Below, piece after piece: positions 1 through 8,284 of a stretch of DNA of 64,000 bases. A program made the translations under genes and the position numbers. Under the pieces are notes generated by a model that saw nothing but the letters and a program-made list of their open reading frames with translations, did not search any database and was not told the origin of the DNA. The DNA lies in contig QVQC01000079.1 of NCBI GenBank assembly GCA_003428585.1, forward strand, positions 1 to 64,000, read 5' to 3'. Source of the stretch: Nioella halotolerans. GTDB taxonomy: Bacteria; Pseudomonadota; Alphaproteobacteria; Rhodobacterales; Rhodobacteraceae. Every line of letters begins with the position of its first letter. Position 1 is the first letter of the stretch.

Positions 1-417
1 GGTCACGATCACACGCAGCTGCGCCGGCACGATGTCGAGCCGCTCGGTGCGATCCTCACCGATATTGTGCATCTGCCCGCAGCCGCAGGGGCACATCAGG
101 CTGTCGGGCTCGACCACGCTATCGCCGTTGGCCAGATGCACCGACGCCATGCGCCGCCAGACACGATCCCCCACGGGTGCAAGGTTCGCCTTGTCGCGGG
201 TAATGGCAAAGTAGGTGGCAGGGTCATCCTGCACCCCAGCTTCGGCTTTCAGATCGTCGCTCATCTTGTTGAGCACCCGCCCGGAACGCGCCGCCGCCAG
301 AAGGGCCGATGCGCCGCGCCCGCTTTCGGTCGTCGCTTCCTCGCCATTGGTCTTGCGGGTGTGGTCGACAAGCGCAACGACCCGTTCACGTAATTCAACA
401 GGATGCGGCTTCCCCAT
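1..417 (-). pseudogene. in-frame chimera: IS630 transposase start, RepA-like ATPase piece, IS66 TnpC piece
   Basis: One open frame starts at ATG 417 and runs off the window at base 1 (139 codons). Codons 1-16 (MGKPHPVELRERVVAL) match the start of IS630-type transposases. Codons 17-100 (DHTRKTNGEEATTESGRG through FAITRDKANLAP) resemble the back half of phage/plasmid RecA-like or RepA-like ATPases. From codon 102 (VEPDSLMCPCGCGQMH, then ERLDIVPAQLRVIVT) it reads as the zinc-binding N-terminal region of IS66 TnpC. No part is complete, so no function is expected. Bases 418 to about 497 probably hold the IS630 left end. The joins were read by eye; family names rest on remembered motifs. Confidence 0.7.
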
Positions 418-486
418 CTCTGACCCCCATATCTGCCTTCAAGACATGGAATCACAGGATGATCGCAATGGGAATCCAGAATCCGA

Positions 487-549
487 TTAAGGCCGACACG
501 CTCTAAGCGCGTCACGGGCTTGCGTGAGTTGGACGAGCGTCGGGGCCAT
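487..549 (-). pseudogene. truncated phage head-tail joining protein start (gpW-like)
   Basis: A 20-codon remnant starts at ATG 549, which overlaps the stop of the capsid remnant as TGATG, and ends at TAA 487-489. The residues MAPTLVQLTQARDAL resemble the start of small gpW-type head-tail joining proteins, which normally follow the capsid gene in tailed phages. The gene is cut off where IS630-like sequence begins near 497. Too short for a firm family call; gene order is the main support. Confidence 0.4.
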
Positions 550-931
550 CAGGAAGTCGCCACGCGCTGCGCGCCGCGCAAGCCGAGCCAGCCCGTGCCG
601 AAGTCGGGGAAGCCCCGGAAGGGCAGCCCCGGCGTGTCCCAGCTTTCGGGGACTGGACTCGCACGCGCTCGGCCCCGCTCAGGTAGGCGTAGCGAAGACA
701 GGCCCGCCGGGCAGGGTCAGCGAAGAGACACCACGTGCCGGTCGGCAGACGCGGTTCCACCAGCAGCTTCAGGTCGCCCGCGAAGGGGTTCACCTCCGCC
801 GTGGTGCCGGGCTGGATCGCGGCAAGGAATTCCTCGGCCTCGGTTTCCAGATCGGCGCGCACCAGCAGGTAACGCGGCGGGGCGTCGATGATCGTCTTGG
901 CATCGGTGCCCGTGCGCCGCCGCATGCTCAC
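549..931 (-). pseudogene. phage major capsid protein, C-terminal remnant with frameshift
   Basis: The frame from about 915 reads YLLVRADLETEAEEFL, then EVNPFAGDLKLLVEPRL and WCLFADPARRACLRYAYLSG, typical of the C-terminal part of tailed-phage/Mu-like capsid proteins. Near base 645 the homology jumps frame and continues as SWDTPGLPFRGFPDFGTGWL to a TGA at 549-551. It therefore lacks the N-terminal two thirds and carries a frameshift. With the gpW-like start after it, it is the only sign of a prophage here. Inference: a decayed prophage cut by insertion sequences and rearrangement. Confidence 0.6.
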
Positions 932-1000
932 GGAAGTCCCGCAACTATAGCGTTATTTGACCATGTGTCAGCACGTGCTCGGCATCCTGTGGCGTCGCGG
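931..1000. repeat. 70-bp imperfect direct repeat, copy 1
   Basis: This stretch aligns without gaps to 11440-11509 with 15 mismatches in 70 (about 79 percent). The last 30 bases, around GCACGTGCT and GGCGTCGCGG, are nearly identical. On the minus strand both copies encode similar peptides beginning RDATG, so they may be scraps of one coding sequence. Its upper neighbour is an ABC operon and its lower neighbour a truncated capsid gene. Confidence 0.6.
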
Positions 1001-1098
1001 CGGCGCTACGTCTCTCTCGCGCCTGCGGTGGCGGGTTGCAGGCACTCCGTGACAGATGCGCGCAGCAGAATGTTTACAACCTTACAGCGCAGGAAGGT

Positions 1099-1112
1099 TT
1101 GATCTGAATCAT
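1099..1112 (+). promoter_or_regulatory. FNR/CRP-family operator (TTGATCTGAATCAT)
   Basis: The site matches the FNR/FnrL/Dnr consensus TTGAT-N4-ATCAA except for the last base. A class II promoter centred at -41.5 would start transcription near 1147, leaving a leader of about 22 bases before the start chosen at 1169. This suggests oxygen- or nitric-oxide-responsive control of the ABC operon. The consensus is established; its use here is inference. Confidence 0.55.
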
Positions 1113-1168
1113 GGTTGAAGAAGCTCAGGGCGGCGCAATGCACCGTGAACAGCAAAAAGGTTTCTGTC

Positions 1169-2158
1169 ATGGCTTCGTTCGACTTCACAAGACGCAAGGC
1201 GCTGCTCACGGTCGCTATGCTGGTGGCATCGCCCGCGATCCTGCGCGCGCAGACACCGCGACTGGATCGTTTGGTGCTGCAGACGCCTTCCTCTGGCCCT
1301 GCCATATTGATGGCGCATGCGCGCGCTTTGGGACTGTTCGATTCCATCGCCGATGAGGTTGTTCTGTCGAATTGGACGACCGGAGACGAGATGCGCGCCG
1401 GGTTGGTGTCGGGCACCGTGCCAGTGGCAGTGGTGCCGACGCAGGCTGCCGCCAGCCTGTATAATCGCGGCTTTGGCATCAAGCTGGTCGCCACGCTGAC
1501 CGATGGGCATTGCGGGTTGGTGGCGCGTGGAGTGGCCGATTGCGCGATCCCCGACCTGCGCGGCAAATCCGTCGTGGTGCCCGCGTTCAATGATTTCACA
1601 GGCCATATGATGCGGCTGTCGCTGGCCCATCATGGTGTGCAGCTGGACGCGCTGACGCTGATCCCTGCGACCACACAAATGGAGGCTGCGCAGGTCCTGC
1701 TGTCGGGCCGCGCGGATGTGGCGCTTCTTGCCGAACCGGGGGCAACGGCAGCCTTGATGCGAGGCCGCAGCGAGGGCCAGGACCTGCATCGCGGCGTGCA
1801 GATGCGTGATGAACTGGGCAGGGTCACCGGTCTTCGCCCGTCGCTCCCACAGGCCGCGCTGGCGATGCGCAGCGATTTCGCGGGGGACCACCCGTGGCTC
1901 GCGGGCGCCTTGATCGAGGCGCTGACCACCGCCGCCGCCGACGTAAACGCCAACCCCGATCGGGCTGCAGAGAACGCAGCCCCTTTCGTTGAGCGCGCGG
2001 CCCCGATGCTGGCGCAGGCGATACCCTTCGCCAATATCAACGTTCTCGCGGCCAGCGTCGCGCGCCCCGAGATCGAGGCGCTCTACCAGGCGCTGATCGC
2101 GGCGGATGCGGGCATCATCGGTGGCGCATTGCCGGATGAGGGGCTATATGCCCTCTGA
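1169..2158 (+). CDS. ABC transporter substrate-binding protein, NMT1/THI5 or nitrate/taurine type
   Basis: Predicted periplasmic solute receptor of 329 residues. The start at 1169 is preferred over the upstream in-frame start at 1115 because it gives a clean leader with a twin-arginine-like TRRKALLTV followed by a hydrophobic stretch and a cleavage-like ILRAQ. It is preceded by AAAGG and fits the predicted FNR promoter. The mature part has the features of the nitrate/sulfonate/thiamine-precursor class. It overlaps the permease start by 11 bases, so the three genes to 3766 form one operon. Substrate unknown; an FNR-type site suggests a role under low oxygen. Confidence 0.75.
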   Translation: MASFDFTRRKALLTVAMLVASPAILRAQTPRLDRLVLQTPSSGPAILMAHARALGLFDSIADEVVLSNWTTGDEMRAGLVSGTVPVAVVPTQAAASLYNRGFGIKLVATLTDGHCGLVARGVADCAIPDLRGKSVVVPAFNDFTGHMMRLSLAHHGVQLDALTLIPATTQMEAAQVLLSGRADVALLAEPGATAALMRGRSEGQDLHRGVQMRDELGRVTGLRPSLPQAALAMRSDFAGDHPWLAGALIEALTTAAADVNANPDRAAENAAPFVERAAPMLAQAIPFANINVLAASVARPEIEALYQALIAADAGIIGGALPDEGLYAL

Positions 2159-2981
2159 TCTCACCCTCCGGCATGCAAGCGCGCGACTGGCGGAATGGGC
2201 GGAAATGGTGCCTGTTCTCGCCGGTCGTGCACTGATGCGCTTCGGCCCCCCCGCATTGGGAATCTTGCTGTTTCTGGCGGCATGGCAAAGCGCGCATTGG
2301 CACTATGGTGCATTTATCCTGCCTTCGCCCGTGCAGACATTCCTCGCGGTCTGGGCCACGCTGTCCAGCGTCAGCGGCTGGGCGGCGCTGGGGGCCACAT
2401 TCGGGCGGGTGGGGCTGGCGCTTGGCCTGTCGGGGATGATTGGTGGGGGGCTTGGATTGCTCGCGGGCTATTTGTGGCTGATCCGCGCGACAGTCGCACC
2501 CGTGGCCACGATCCTTTTGGGCATGCCCGCGACGGCCTGGGTGATCCTGACGATGATCTGGTTTGGCCCGTCGCATGGTTCGATCCTGTTCACAATCACG
2601 ATTGTCATCGGCCCGATCCTCTATATCGGCACAGTCGATGCGGTGCTGACGCGCGACCGGCGGCTCGAGGACATGGCCACAAGTTTCGGGGCATCCAGCT
2701 TGATGCGGTTCCGCACAATCGCGCTGCGGCAGGTCCTTTCCAGCCTTGGCCCGGTCTTCGGCATTGCGCTGGCGCTGGGATTCAAGGTCGCGATCATGGC
2801 GGAGCTGGTGACGAATGTTGCAGGGCTTGGCGCGCAGATGGCGCGAGCACGGGCGCATATGGATATCGACATGGCGCTGGCAAATGTCGCGTTAGCCGTG
2901 GCGGGGCTGGTGGTGATCGAACACCTGGTGATCCGCCCATTCCAGACGCGACTGGGTGCGTGGAAACGGGGCGCGGCATGA
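2148..2981 (+). CDS. ABC transporter inner-membrane permease (SsuC/TauC-like)
   Basis: A 277-residue BPD_transp_1-type permease with about six membrane helices. An EAA-type coupling loop is visible around DMATSFGASSLMRFRTIAL, which contacts the ATPase. The ATG at 2148 lies inside the 3' end of the binding-protein gene, indicating translational coupling; an upstream in-frame start at 2106 would only add residues read through that gene. It forms the channel of the importer with its neighbours. Substrate cannot be read from the sequence. Confidence 0.8.
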   Translation: MPSDLTLRHASARLAEWAEMVPVLAGRALMRFGPPALGILLFLAAWQSAHWHYGAFILPSPVQTFLAVWATLSSVSGWAALGATFGRVGLALGLSGMIGGGLGLLAGYLWLIRATVAPVATILLGMPATAWVILTMIWFGPSHGSILFTITIVIGPILYIGTVDAVLTRDRRLEDMATSFGASSLMRFRTIALRQVLSSLGPVFGIALALGFKVAIMAELVTNVAGLGAQMARARAHMDIDMALANVALAVAGLVVIEHLVIRPFQTRLGAWKRGAA

Positions 2982-3766
2982 GCGGGCTGACACTCGCCAC
3001 GATCAGCCACAGTTTCGGCCTGCGACGCGTGCTCGACACAGTCTCGATGGTCATCCGTCCGGGCGAGTTGGTGGCGCTGGTCGGCCCCTCGGGCTGCGGC
3101 AAGAGCACTCTGGCCGCGATTGCGGGCGGTATCTTGAAGCCCGATCAGGGCCGCATTGTGCGCCAGTATCAGCGCCACGGCATGGTTTTTCAACAATCGC
3201 GTCTGCTGCCTTGGGCCAGCGCGCGCGAGAATATCGCCTATCCGCTGACCCTTGCTGCAATGAACCGCGCCCAGATCACCGAGCGTACCTTGGCCGCCGT
3301 TCAGGCCGTGGCGCTTTTGTCGGATGATCTGGACAAATTGCCCGCACAACTGTCGGGGGGCATGCGTGCGCGCGTCGCCATTGCCCGCGCGCTGGTGGTC
3401 GAGCCCGAATTCCTGATCTTTGATGAACCCTTTGCCGCGCTTGATCCGGCCCTGCGTCGCAGGATGCAGGATCTGGTCCTGTCACTGGCACACACGCGCG
3501 GCTTTGGCGGCCTGTTCATTACCCATGATCTGACTGAAGCCGCGCTCCTGTCCCATCGCATCGCCGTCATGGACCGGCACGGCAAGGGCATCCTTGGCAG
3601 TCTGACGCCGCCCGACACACCCGGCCAACGCAGTGAAGCGCAGATTTTCGAGTTCACGCAGGCCGCGCGCAGTGATCCCATGTTGTATGATCTGGTCAAT
3701 GTCGATGAACGTGCGGTCACGCTCGACTGCGCCTGCGATACGTTGGGCTTCCAGCGGTGTTGTTGA
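2978..3766 (+). CDS. ABC transporter ATPase (SsuB/TauB-like)
   Basis: A 262-residue nucleotide-binding subunit. Walker [11 protein letters not shown]-loop VFQQSRLLPW, signature LSGGM, Walker B LIFDEPF and the H-loop THD are all present. The ATG overlaps the permease stop as ATGA. The last 15 or so residues (VTLDCACDTLGFQRCC) look unlike the family and may come from the foreign sequence that begins just after, so the natural C-terminus may be replaced; the catalytic core is intact. Confidence 0.8.
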   Translation: MSGLTLATISHSFGLRRVLDTVSMVIRPGELVALVGPSGCGKSTLAAIAGGILKPDQGRIVRQYQRHGMVFQQSRLLPWASARENIAYPLTLAAMNRAQITERTLAAVQAVALLSDDLDKLPAQLSGGMRARVAIARALVVEPEFLIFDEPFAALDPALRRRMQDLVLSLAHTRGFGGLFITHDLTEAALLSHRIAVMDRHGKGILGSLTPPDTPGQRSEAQIFEFTQAARSDPMLYDLVNVDERAVTLDCACDTLGFQRCC

Positions 3767-4244
3767 AGAAAGCCCACCATTGCATGGGCGAGAAACGGGC
3801 ATCGGTGTTGCGCGCACTCGTCACGGGCTGCGACCAGTCCCTGGATGCCCCGGTGCCGGACGATGAGGGCGCGGAGCGCATCGCCTTTCTGGCCGATCCC
3901 ACACGCCGGGAAGAGCCTGTGCGGCCGCATAGGCTGCAAACAGCGGCATCTGCGGGCGGTGCTTGCAGAGGCGCTCGGAACACTGCCGGATCACGAGGGT
4001 GATATCATCGTGGCGACCAAGATAAGTGATCCCCTCGCGACGCTGGAACGGCTGCGGGTAAAGGTATGGCGTGTCGAAGGAGCGGGTGCGCCGGATGCGC
4101 GAACGCGCATTCGACCGCCTTCGGGCGGACCCGTCCACGGCGTTTTCGGTCAGAACTTTTTCGCCTGGGCGCCTTGGTTGCCATCTCGGGCCGAACCCAC
4201 GATACCCGGGTTTGAACCTTCAATTCCGGATACGGAGACGCGTC
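3767..4244. other. 478-bp gap with unrecognised gene debris
   Basis: No intact gene. Short plus-strand stretches look protein-like in different frames, for example LRAVLAEALGTLPDHEGDII near 3940-4000 and RRMRERAFDRLRADPSTAF near 4090-4150, suggesting a frameshifted relic of one gene. I could not assign a family. It separates the ABC operon from lrgAB. Confidence 0.4.
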
Positions 4245-4598
4245 ATGCTCGTTACACTCGGCCTTCTGCTGTCCTGCCAACTGGCGGGTGAGCTTGTCGC
4301 CCGCGGGGCGGGGCTGCCGGTGCCCGGGCCGGTCGTCGGGCTGGTCTTGCTTTTGACCCTCCTCGTCTGGCGCCCCGGGCTGCGCGCGACGGTCAGGCCG
4401 ACCGTGACCGTGATCTTGGCAAACCTGTCGCTGTTCTTCGTGCCTGCTGCGGTCGGCGTGGTGGCCAATCTCGATATCCTGTCCGAGGACTGGGCCGCGA
4501 TCCTGACGGTGCTGCTGGTCTCGACGGTGCTGGCCATGCTGGTCGCGGTCGGCACCTTCGTGATGGTGCGCAAAACACTGGTGGGCCGGGACGAATGA
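4245..4598 (+). CDS. lrgA: CidA/LrgA family holin-like membrane protein
   Basis: Small 117-residue protein with about four membrane helices. It opens with LLLSCQLAGELVARG and PVPGPVVGLVLLL, the signature of the CidA/LrgA family. The start at 4245 is preceded by GGAG eight bases upstream; the frame remains open further upstream but that part is basic and unlike the family. It overlaps lrgB by four bases. LrgA/LrgB pairs are linked to murein hydrolase control and, in some bacteria, to export of small organic acids such as pyruvate; which applies here is unknown. No LytSR regulator is in the window. Confidence 0.85.
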   Translation: MLVTLGLLLSCQLAGELVARGAGLPVPGPVVGLVLLLTLLVWRPGLRATVRPTVTVILANLSLFFVPAAVGVVANLDILSEDWAAILTVLLVSTVLAMLVAVGTFVMVRKTLVGRDE

Positions 4599-5311
4599 GC
4601 GAGGCAACGGAACTCTGGAGCTATCTCGCCGCCGCGCCGCTGTCATGGCTCACCCTGACACTTCTTGCCTATCTCGCGGCGGTCGCGGTCTCGCGGATGC
4701 TGGGCAACGCGGCGCTGGCCAATCCGGTCCTGCTGTCGGTCTGCGGCATCGTTCTGGTCCTGGGGATCACGGACACCGGCTATGAAACCTATTTCGAGGG
4801 GGCCCAGTTTATCCATTTCCTGCTGGGTCCGGCCACTGTCGCGCTCGCGCTGCCGCTGGTTGACAACATGGACACGATCCGACGGCTTGTCGCACCGATC
4901 ATTCTGGCGCTTTTCGCGGGGTCACTGGTCGCGGTCATTTCGGCGATCCTGTTGGGACAGGCCTTCGGGCTGTCCGACATGGTCATCCTGTCGCTCAGCC
5001 CGAAATCCACGACCGCGCCCGTGGCGCTGGGGATCTCCGAGGCGGTTGGCGGCATCCCCGGCCTTACGGCCGTTCTGGTGATCCTGACCGGGATCATCGG
5101 CGCCGTGGTCGTCACACCCATGATGAACCTCCTGCGTATCCGCGACTGGCGGGCGCGCGGTTTCGCCGTGGGTGTCGCCGCGCACGGGATCGGGACGGCG
5201 CGCGCCTTTCAGGTGAACCAGACCGCCGGGGCCTATGCCGGGGTCGGCATGGCGTTGAATGCACTGCTGACGAGCCTGATCGTGCCGGTTTTGGTTTACT
5301 GGCTTGTCTGA
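4595..5311 (+). CDS. lrgB: LrgB/CidB family membrane protein
   Basis: A 238-residue integral membrane protein of normal length for LrgB. Conserved LSPKSTTAPVALGISE and GVAAHGIGTARAFQ stretches, both hallmarks of the family, are present. Its ATG overlaps the lrgA stop (ATGA), so the two are translated together as the holin-like pair. It ends 30 bases before the convergent ykoC-like gene. Confidence 0.9.
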   Translation: MSEATELWSYLAAAPLSWLTLTLLAYLAAVAVSRMLGNAALANPVLLSVCGIVLVLGITDTGYETYFEGAQFIHFLLGPATVALALPLVDNMDTIRRLVAPIILALFAGSLVAVISAILLGQAFGLSDMVILSLSPKSTTAPVALGISEAVGGIPGLTAVLVILTGIIGAVVVTPMMNLLRIRDWRARGFAVGVAAHGIGTARAFQVNQTAGAYAGVGMALNALLTSLIVPVLVYWLV

Positions 5312-5340
5312 AACGCGTGCCGGAACCGATGGTGCCGCGC

Positions 5341-6081
5341 CTACGTTGCGCCGGTGTGGATAACGGCTGTAATCATCGCAAGGGCTGCCAAGCCCAAAGT
5401 GAGCAAGGTCCAGTCGATCCAGGTAATGGGCGGTTGCGGCATGTTGCTGCGCCGGCGACCGGGCTGAAGCCCTCGCGCCTCGAAGGACAGGGCGGCGCGC
5501 GTCGCGCGGCGGATGGCGTAGGCCAGAAGAGGGATCGCCAGCGTGATCGCCTCGCCGGGTGCGGGGACCCGCCGCAGCGGCCGGCCCAGCCGGATTGCGC
5601 GGGCCATGCGCAACTCCAGCATCTCGGCGCGCAGATCGGGCACGATATGCATGGCCTGCATCAGGGAAAACCCCAATGGCGGGGGCAGTCGCAAATGCTG
5701 CATCAGCGCACGCACGAGCTGGCCGGGATCGGTCGTCAGCGCGAAGACGGCCGACGCCATGCCGCAGGCGAGGACGCGGAAAAAGAGCACGATCCCCGGT
5801 GCCACGTCCGGCGTGCCGCCTTGTTCCTGCGCCATCTGCAGGGCGAACCCCGACTCGGCGCGGAACAGGACCGAGGTCGTGAAGAAGCCGAAGCCGAACA
5901 GTGCGAAGGGCACCATCAGGAGCAGCACGCGCAACGGAGGCACGCGCGCGTCGGCAATCAGCAGGAGCGTGGCCGCGGCGAACAGCGCGACCTGGAAGGA
6001 CAAGCGGAACACCACCAGCGATGCGATTATCCATGCAAGGCATAGCGTGAGCTTCAGCAACGGGTGAAAGCTCCTCAGCAT
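5341..6081 (-). CDS. ykoC: ECF transporter transmembrane T component (YkoC-like)
   Basis: A 246-residue EcfT/CbiQ-family protein with several membrane helices in the N-terminal half. Cytoplasmic coupling segments rich in A-R-G follow: ELRMARAIRLGRP and ALSFEARGLQPG. It is the last gene of a minus-strand operon in the order ykoF-ykoE-ykoD-ykoC, the same composition as the Bacillus subtilis thiamine/HMP system. Its start overlaps the end of the ATPase gene by seven bases. Role: couples ATP hydrolysis to the substrate-binding membrane component for thiamine or hydroxymethylpyrimidine uptake. Confidence 0.85.
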   Translation of the reverse strand: MLRSFHPLLKLTLCLAWIIASLVVFRLSFQVALFAAATLLLIADARVPPLRVLLLMVPFALFGFGFFTTSVLFRAESGFALQMAQEQGGTPDVAPGIVLFFRVLACGMASAVFALTTDPGQLVRALMQHLRLPPPLGFSLMQAMHIVPDLRAEMLELRMARAIRLGRPLRRVPAPGEAITLAIPLLAYAIRRATRAALSFEARGLQPGRRRSNMPQPPITWIDWTLLTLGLAALAMITAVIHTGAT

Positions 6082-7676
6082 GCTGCCTCCAGCCAGCCCA
6101 GCACCGGCGCCGCCTCTGGCGGTAACAGCCCGGCACCCGACAGCCGGGCTGAGTTGCGCATCAAGGCCCGGCAGGGGCCGTCGAATTGCACGGCGCCCCG
6201 GTTCAGGAGCACCGCCCGTTCCGCGACCGACAGTGCGAAATCCATGTCATGGGTGATCAGCGCGATGCCGCGTCCTTCGCGGGCCAGCGCCCTTATCCGC
6301 TGCGCCAGCGCGGCCTCCGCGGCGCCGTCGAGACCGGCCGTTGGCTCGTCGAGAATGAGCACGGGCCATCTGTCGGTTTCGGCCAGGAGCGCGAGCGAGA
6401 GGCGGCGCTTCTGACCCTGCGACAGGGTGAAGGGATGTTGACCCGCGACGGTCGTTAACGCCCAATCATCGAGGATGCGCGCAACGCGATCCGGCGCATG
6501 GTTGAGCCCTTCGATCTCGGAGCGCACGGATTCCCGACTGAAATGCGCCTCCGGGTTCTGAAATACCACCGCGCCCGGCGCCCCGGTGCGTCGACCCGCG
6601 CGGGGCGGCAACAAGCCGGAGAGGCAGGCGGCCAGCGTGGATTTTCCTGCGCCGTTTGGCCCGAGAATGGCAAGCACCTCACCCGCCCGCAGGGACAGCG
6701 ACACGTCGCGCAGCACAACAGGCCCGAAGGCCGGGGCACAATCTGCTCCGTCCAGCGTGGCGAGCGTCTCTCCGCTCGGGATCGGCGTAGGCAGGACCGC
6801 ATCGCGCAACCATTGGGCGCGAGCGGGGGGGACGCGGGCCAGGGCGGCCTGCAAAGGCAGGTCAGGGTTGATGTGGTCGGGCAAGCTCAACTGCAACCGT
6901 GCGGCCAGTGGCAGGGCGATGCCCGCCTTGGCCAATGCGGCGCCATGGTGGCGCAACACGTCGCGTGGCGCGCCCTCGATCATCACACGTCCATCCCGGC
7001 CCAATGCGACACAGCGGTCGATCCGGTCCAGGACCGGACCCGGCTTGTGTTCCACGACCATCGCGGCGTGGCCCTGCGCCAGCAACAGACCGACCATCCG
7101 CCGGGCGGCTGCCGGCGCGAGACTGGCGGCAGGCTCGTCCGCGAGAGTGACCGGCGCGCCCTGCGCCAGAAGCGCCGCCAGCGCTACGATTTGCCGCTCG
7201 CCGCCCGAGAGCGTGGTGATGCGCCGGTCTGCCCAGCCCTGCGGAATGCCGGCACGGGTCATGCTTTCGGCGACGAGCCCCGGAAGGCGTCTCGCCTCGA
7301 TCCCTTGGTTCTCCGGCGCGAAGGCGATCTCGTCGCGCACGGTGAACCCGGCCAGAGTCTGCGCCGCATCCTGAAACAGGTAGCCGCAGGTATCGGCCCA
7401 GTCCGCAGGCCTTCGGCTTTCGACGGGGCATCCTCCAAGCAGGATCTCGCCCCTCCGGCTGCCGGGTATCGATTCCGGGAACAACCCGGTCGCGGCATGC
7501 AGCAGCGTGGACTTGCCGGCCCCGGACGCACCAAGCAAGAGGACACGCTCACCCGGCGCGAGGGCAAGAGATACCGGGCCGACCGCGTCGGCAAGAGCCC
7601 CGTCATGGCGCAGCGCGACGCGGTCGTAGGCCAGCGCATCAGGCACGGGCGACGCGTGTGTCACGGTCAATTGCAA
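6075..7676 (-). CDS. ykoD: ECF transporter duplicated ATPase (YkoD-like)
   Basis: A 533-residue protein with two fused ABC ATPase domains. The N-terminal copy has Walker A GASGAGKST, signature LSGGE and Walker B VTLADEP; the C-terminal copy has GPNGAGKST, LSQGQ and LILDEPTAG. A two-in-one ATPase of this size is normal for the YkoD family. The annotated start is a TTG 38 bases inside the ykoE gene; a GTG four codons on is an alternative. It powers the ECF complex formed with YkoE and YkoC. Confidence 0.85.
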   Translation of the reverse strand: MQLTVTHASPVPDALAYDRVALRHDGALADAVGPVSLALAPGERVLLLGASGAGKSTLLHAATGLFPESIPGSRRGEILLGGCPVESRRPADWADTCGYLFQDAAQTLAGFTVRDEIAFAPENQGIEARRLPGLVAESMTRAGIPQGWADRRITTLSGGERQIVALAALLAQGAPVTLADEPAASLAPAAARRMVGLLLAQGHAAMVVEHKPGPVLDRIDRCVALGRDGRVMIEGAPRDVLRHHGAALAKAGIALPLAARLQLSLPDHINPDLPLQAALARVPPARAQWLRDAVLPTPIPSGETLATLDGADCAPAFGPVVLRDVSLSLRAGEVLAILGPNGAGKSTLAACLSGLLPPRAGRRTGAPGAVVFQNPEAHFSRESVRSEIEGLNHAPDRVARILDDWALTTVAGQHPFTLSQGQKRRLSLALLAETDRWPVLILDEPTAGLDGAAEAALAQRIRALAREGRGIALITHDMDFALSVAERAVLLNRGAVQFDGPCRALMRNSARLSGAGLLPPEAAPVLGWLEAAC

Positions 7677-8223
7677 GCCCGGACAGCACGCCAGTGCGGT
7701 AGAGCGCCTTGACGATGTAATGTCCCAGCAGCCCGCCCAGCAGCGCGCCCGACGCCAGTCGCAGCGCGAACATCGCGATCAGAAGCCCCGGCGCCAGGCT
7801 TCCGTAATCGAACCGGATCCAAGTGTAGACGAAGGAAAAGACCGCCGCGCCCATCCCAGCCGCCATCAGCACAGGCAACGAATACCGCCGCCAGCGGGTC
7901 GCGGCGAAGACGGCTTCGGCCCCCGCGCCCTGCACCAGCCCGGTAAGCAGCAACAGCACCCCCGCCGGGCTGCCGAGCAGTACCTGCACCGCGGCCGCCA
8001 TGACCTCGGACACCAGCGCGACGCCCGGTTTGCGAATGATGGCCGCTGCGATGATCGAGACGATGAACCAGAAGCCCATCACGACATCCATCGTCACGGC
8101 TCCGAAAACGGCCTGCAGCACGAGCCAGAGCTGGACCCAGCCCAAGTATAGCACGCCGAAAACGGCCCCGAGCACGGCGGTTACAAGGGTTTCACGCAGA
8201 GTCCAGACGGATTGATTGGGCAT
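7639..8223 (-). CDS. ykoE: ECF transporter S component for thiamine/HMP (YkoE-like)
   Basis: A 194-residue hydrophobic protein with about six helices. The stretch VMGFWFIVSIIAAAIIRKPG followed by a second half with LLTGLVQGAGAEAVF is typical of YkoE. The ATG at 8223 is preceded by CAGGAGGCAGCC, a strong ribosome site. It binds the vitamin or its pyrimidine precursor in the membrane. Position between ykoF and ykoD, and the TPP riboswitch upstream of ykoF, support the substrate. Confidence 0.85.
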   Translation of the reverse strand: MPNQSVWTLRETLVTAVLGAVFGVLYLGWVQLWLVLQAVFGAVTMDVVMGFWFIVSIIAAAIIRKPGVALVSEVMAAAVQVLLGSPAGVLLLLTGLVQGAGAEAVFAATRWRRYSLPVLMAAGMGAAVFSFVYTWIRFDYGSLAPGLLIAMFALRLASGALLGGLLGHYIVKALYRTGVLSGLAIDRDTRVARA

Positions 8224-8284
8224 GGCTGCCTCCTGTTCTGAATTGGATTGGGAGGATTGGTCGCGCCGGGACGCGGCCGGGCGA

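Noticed and set aside
1010..1168. Second TPP riboswitch upstream of the NMT1/THI5-type importer
   Set aside because: None of the thi-box motifs (CTGAGA, CTGATCTGG-like) is present on the plus strand; the FNR-type site is the only recognisable element.
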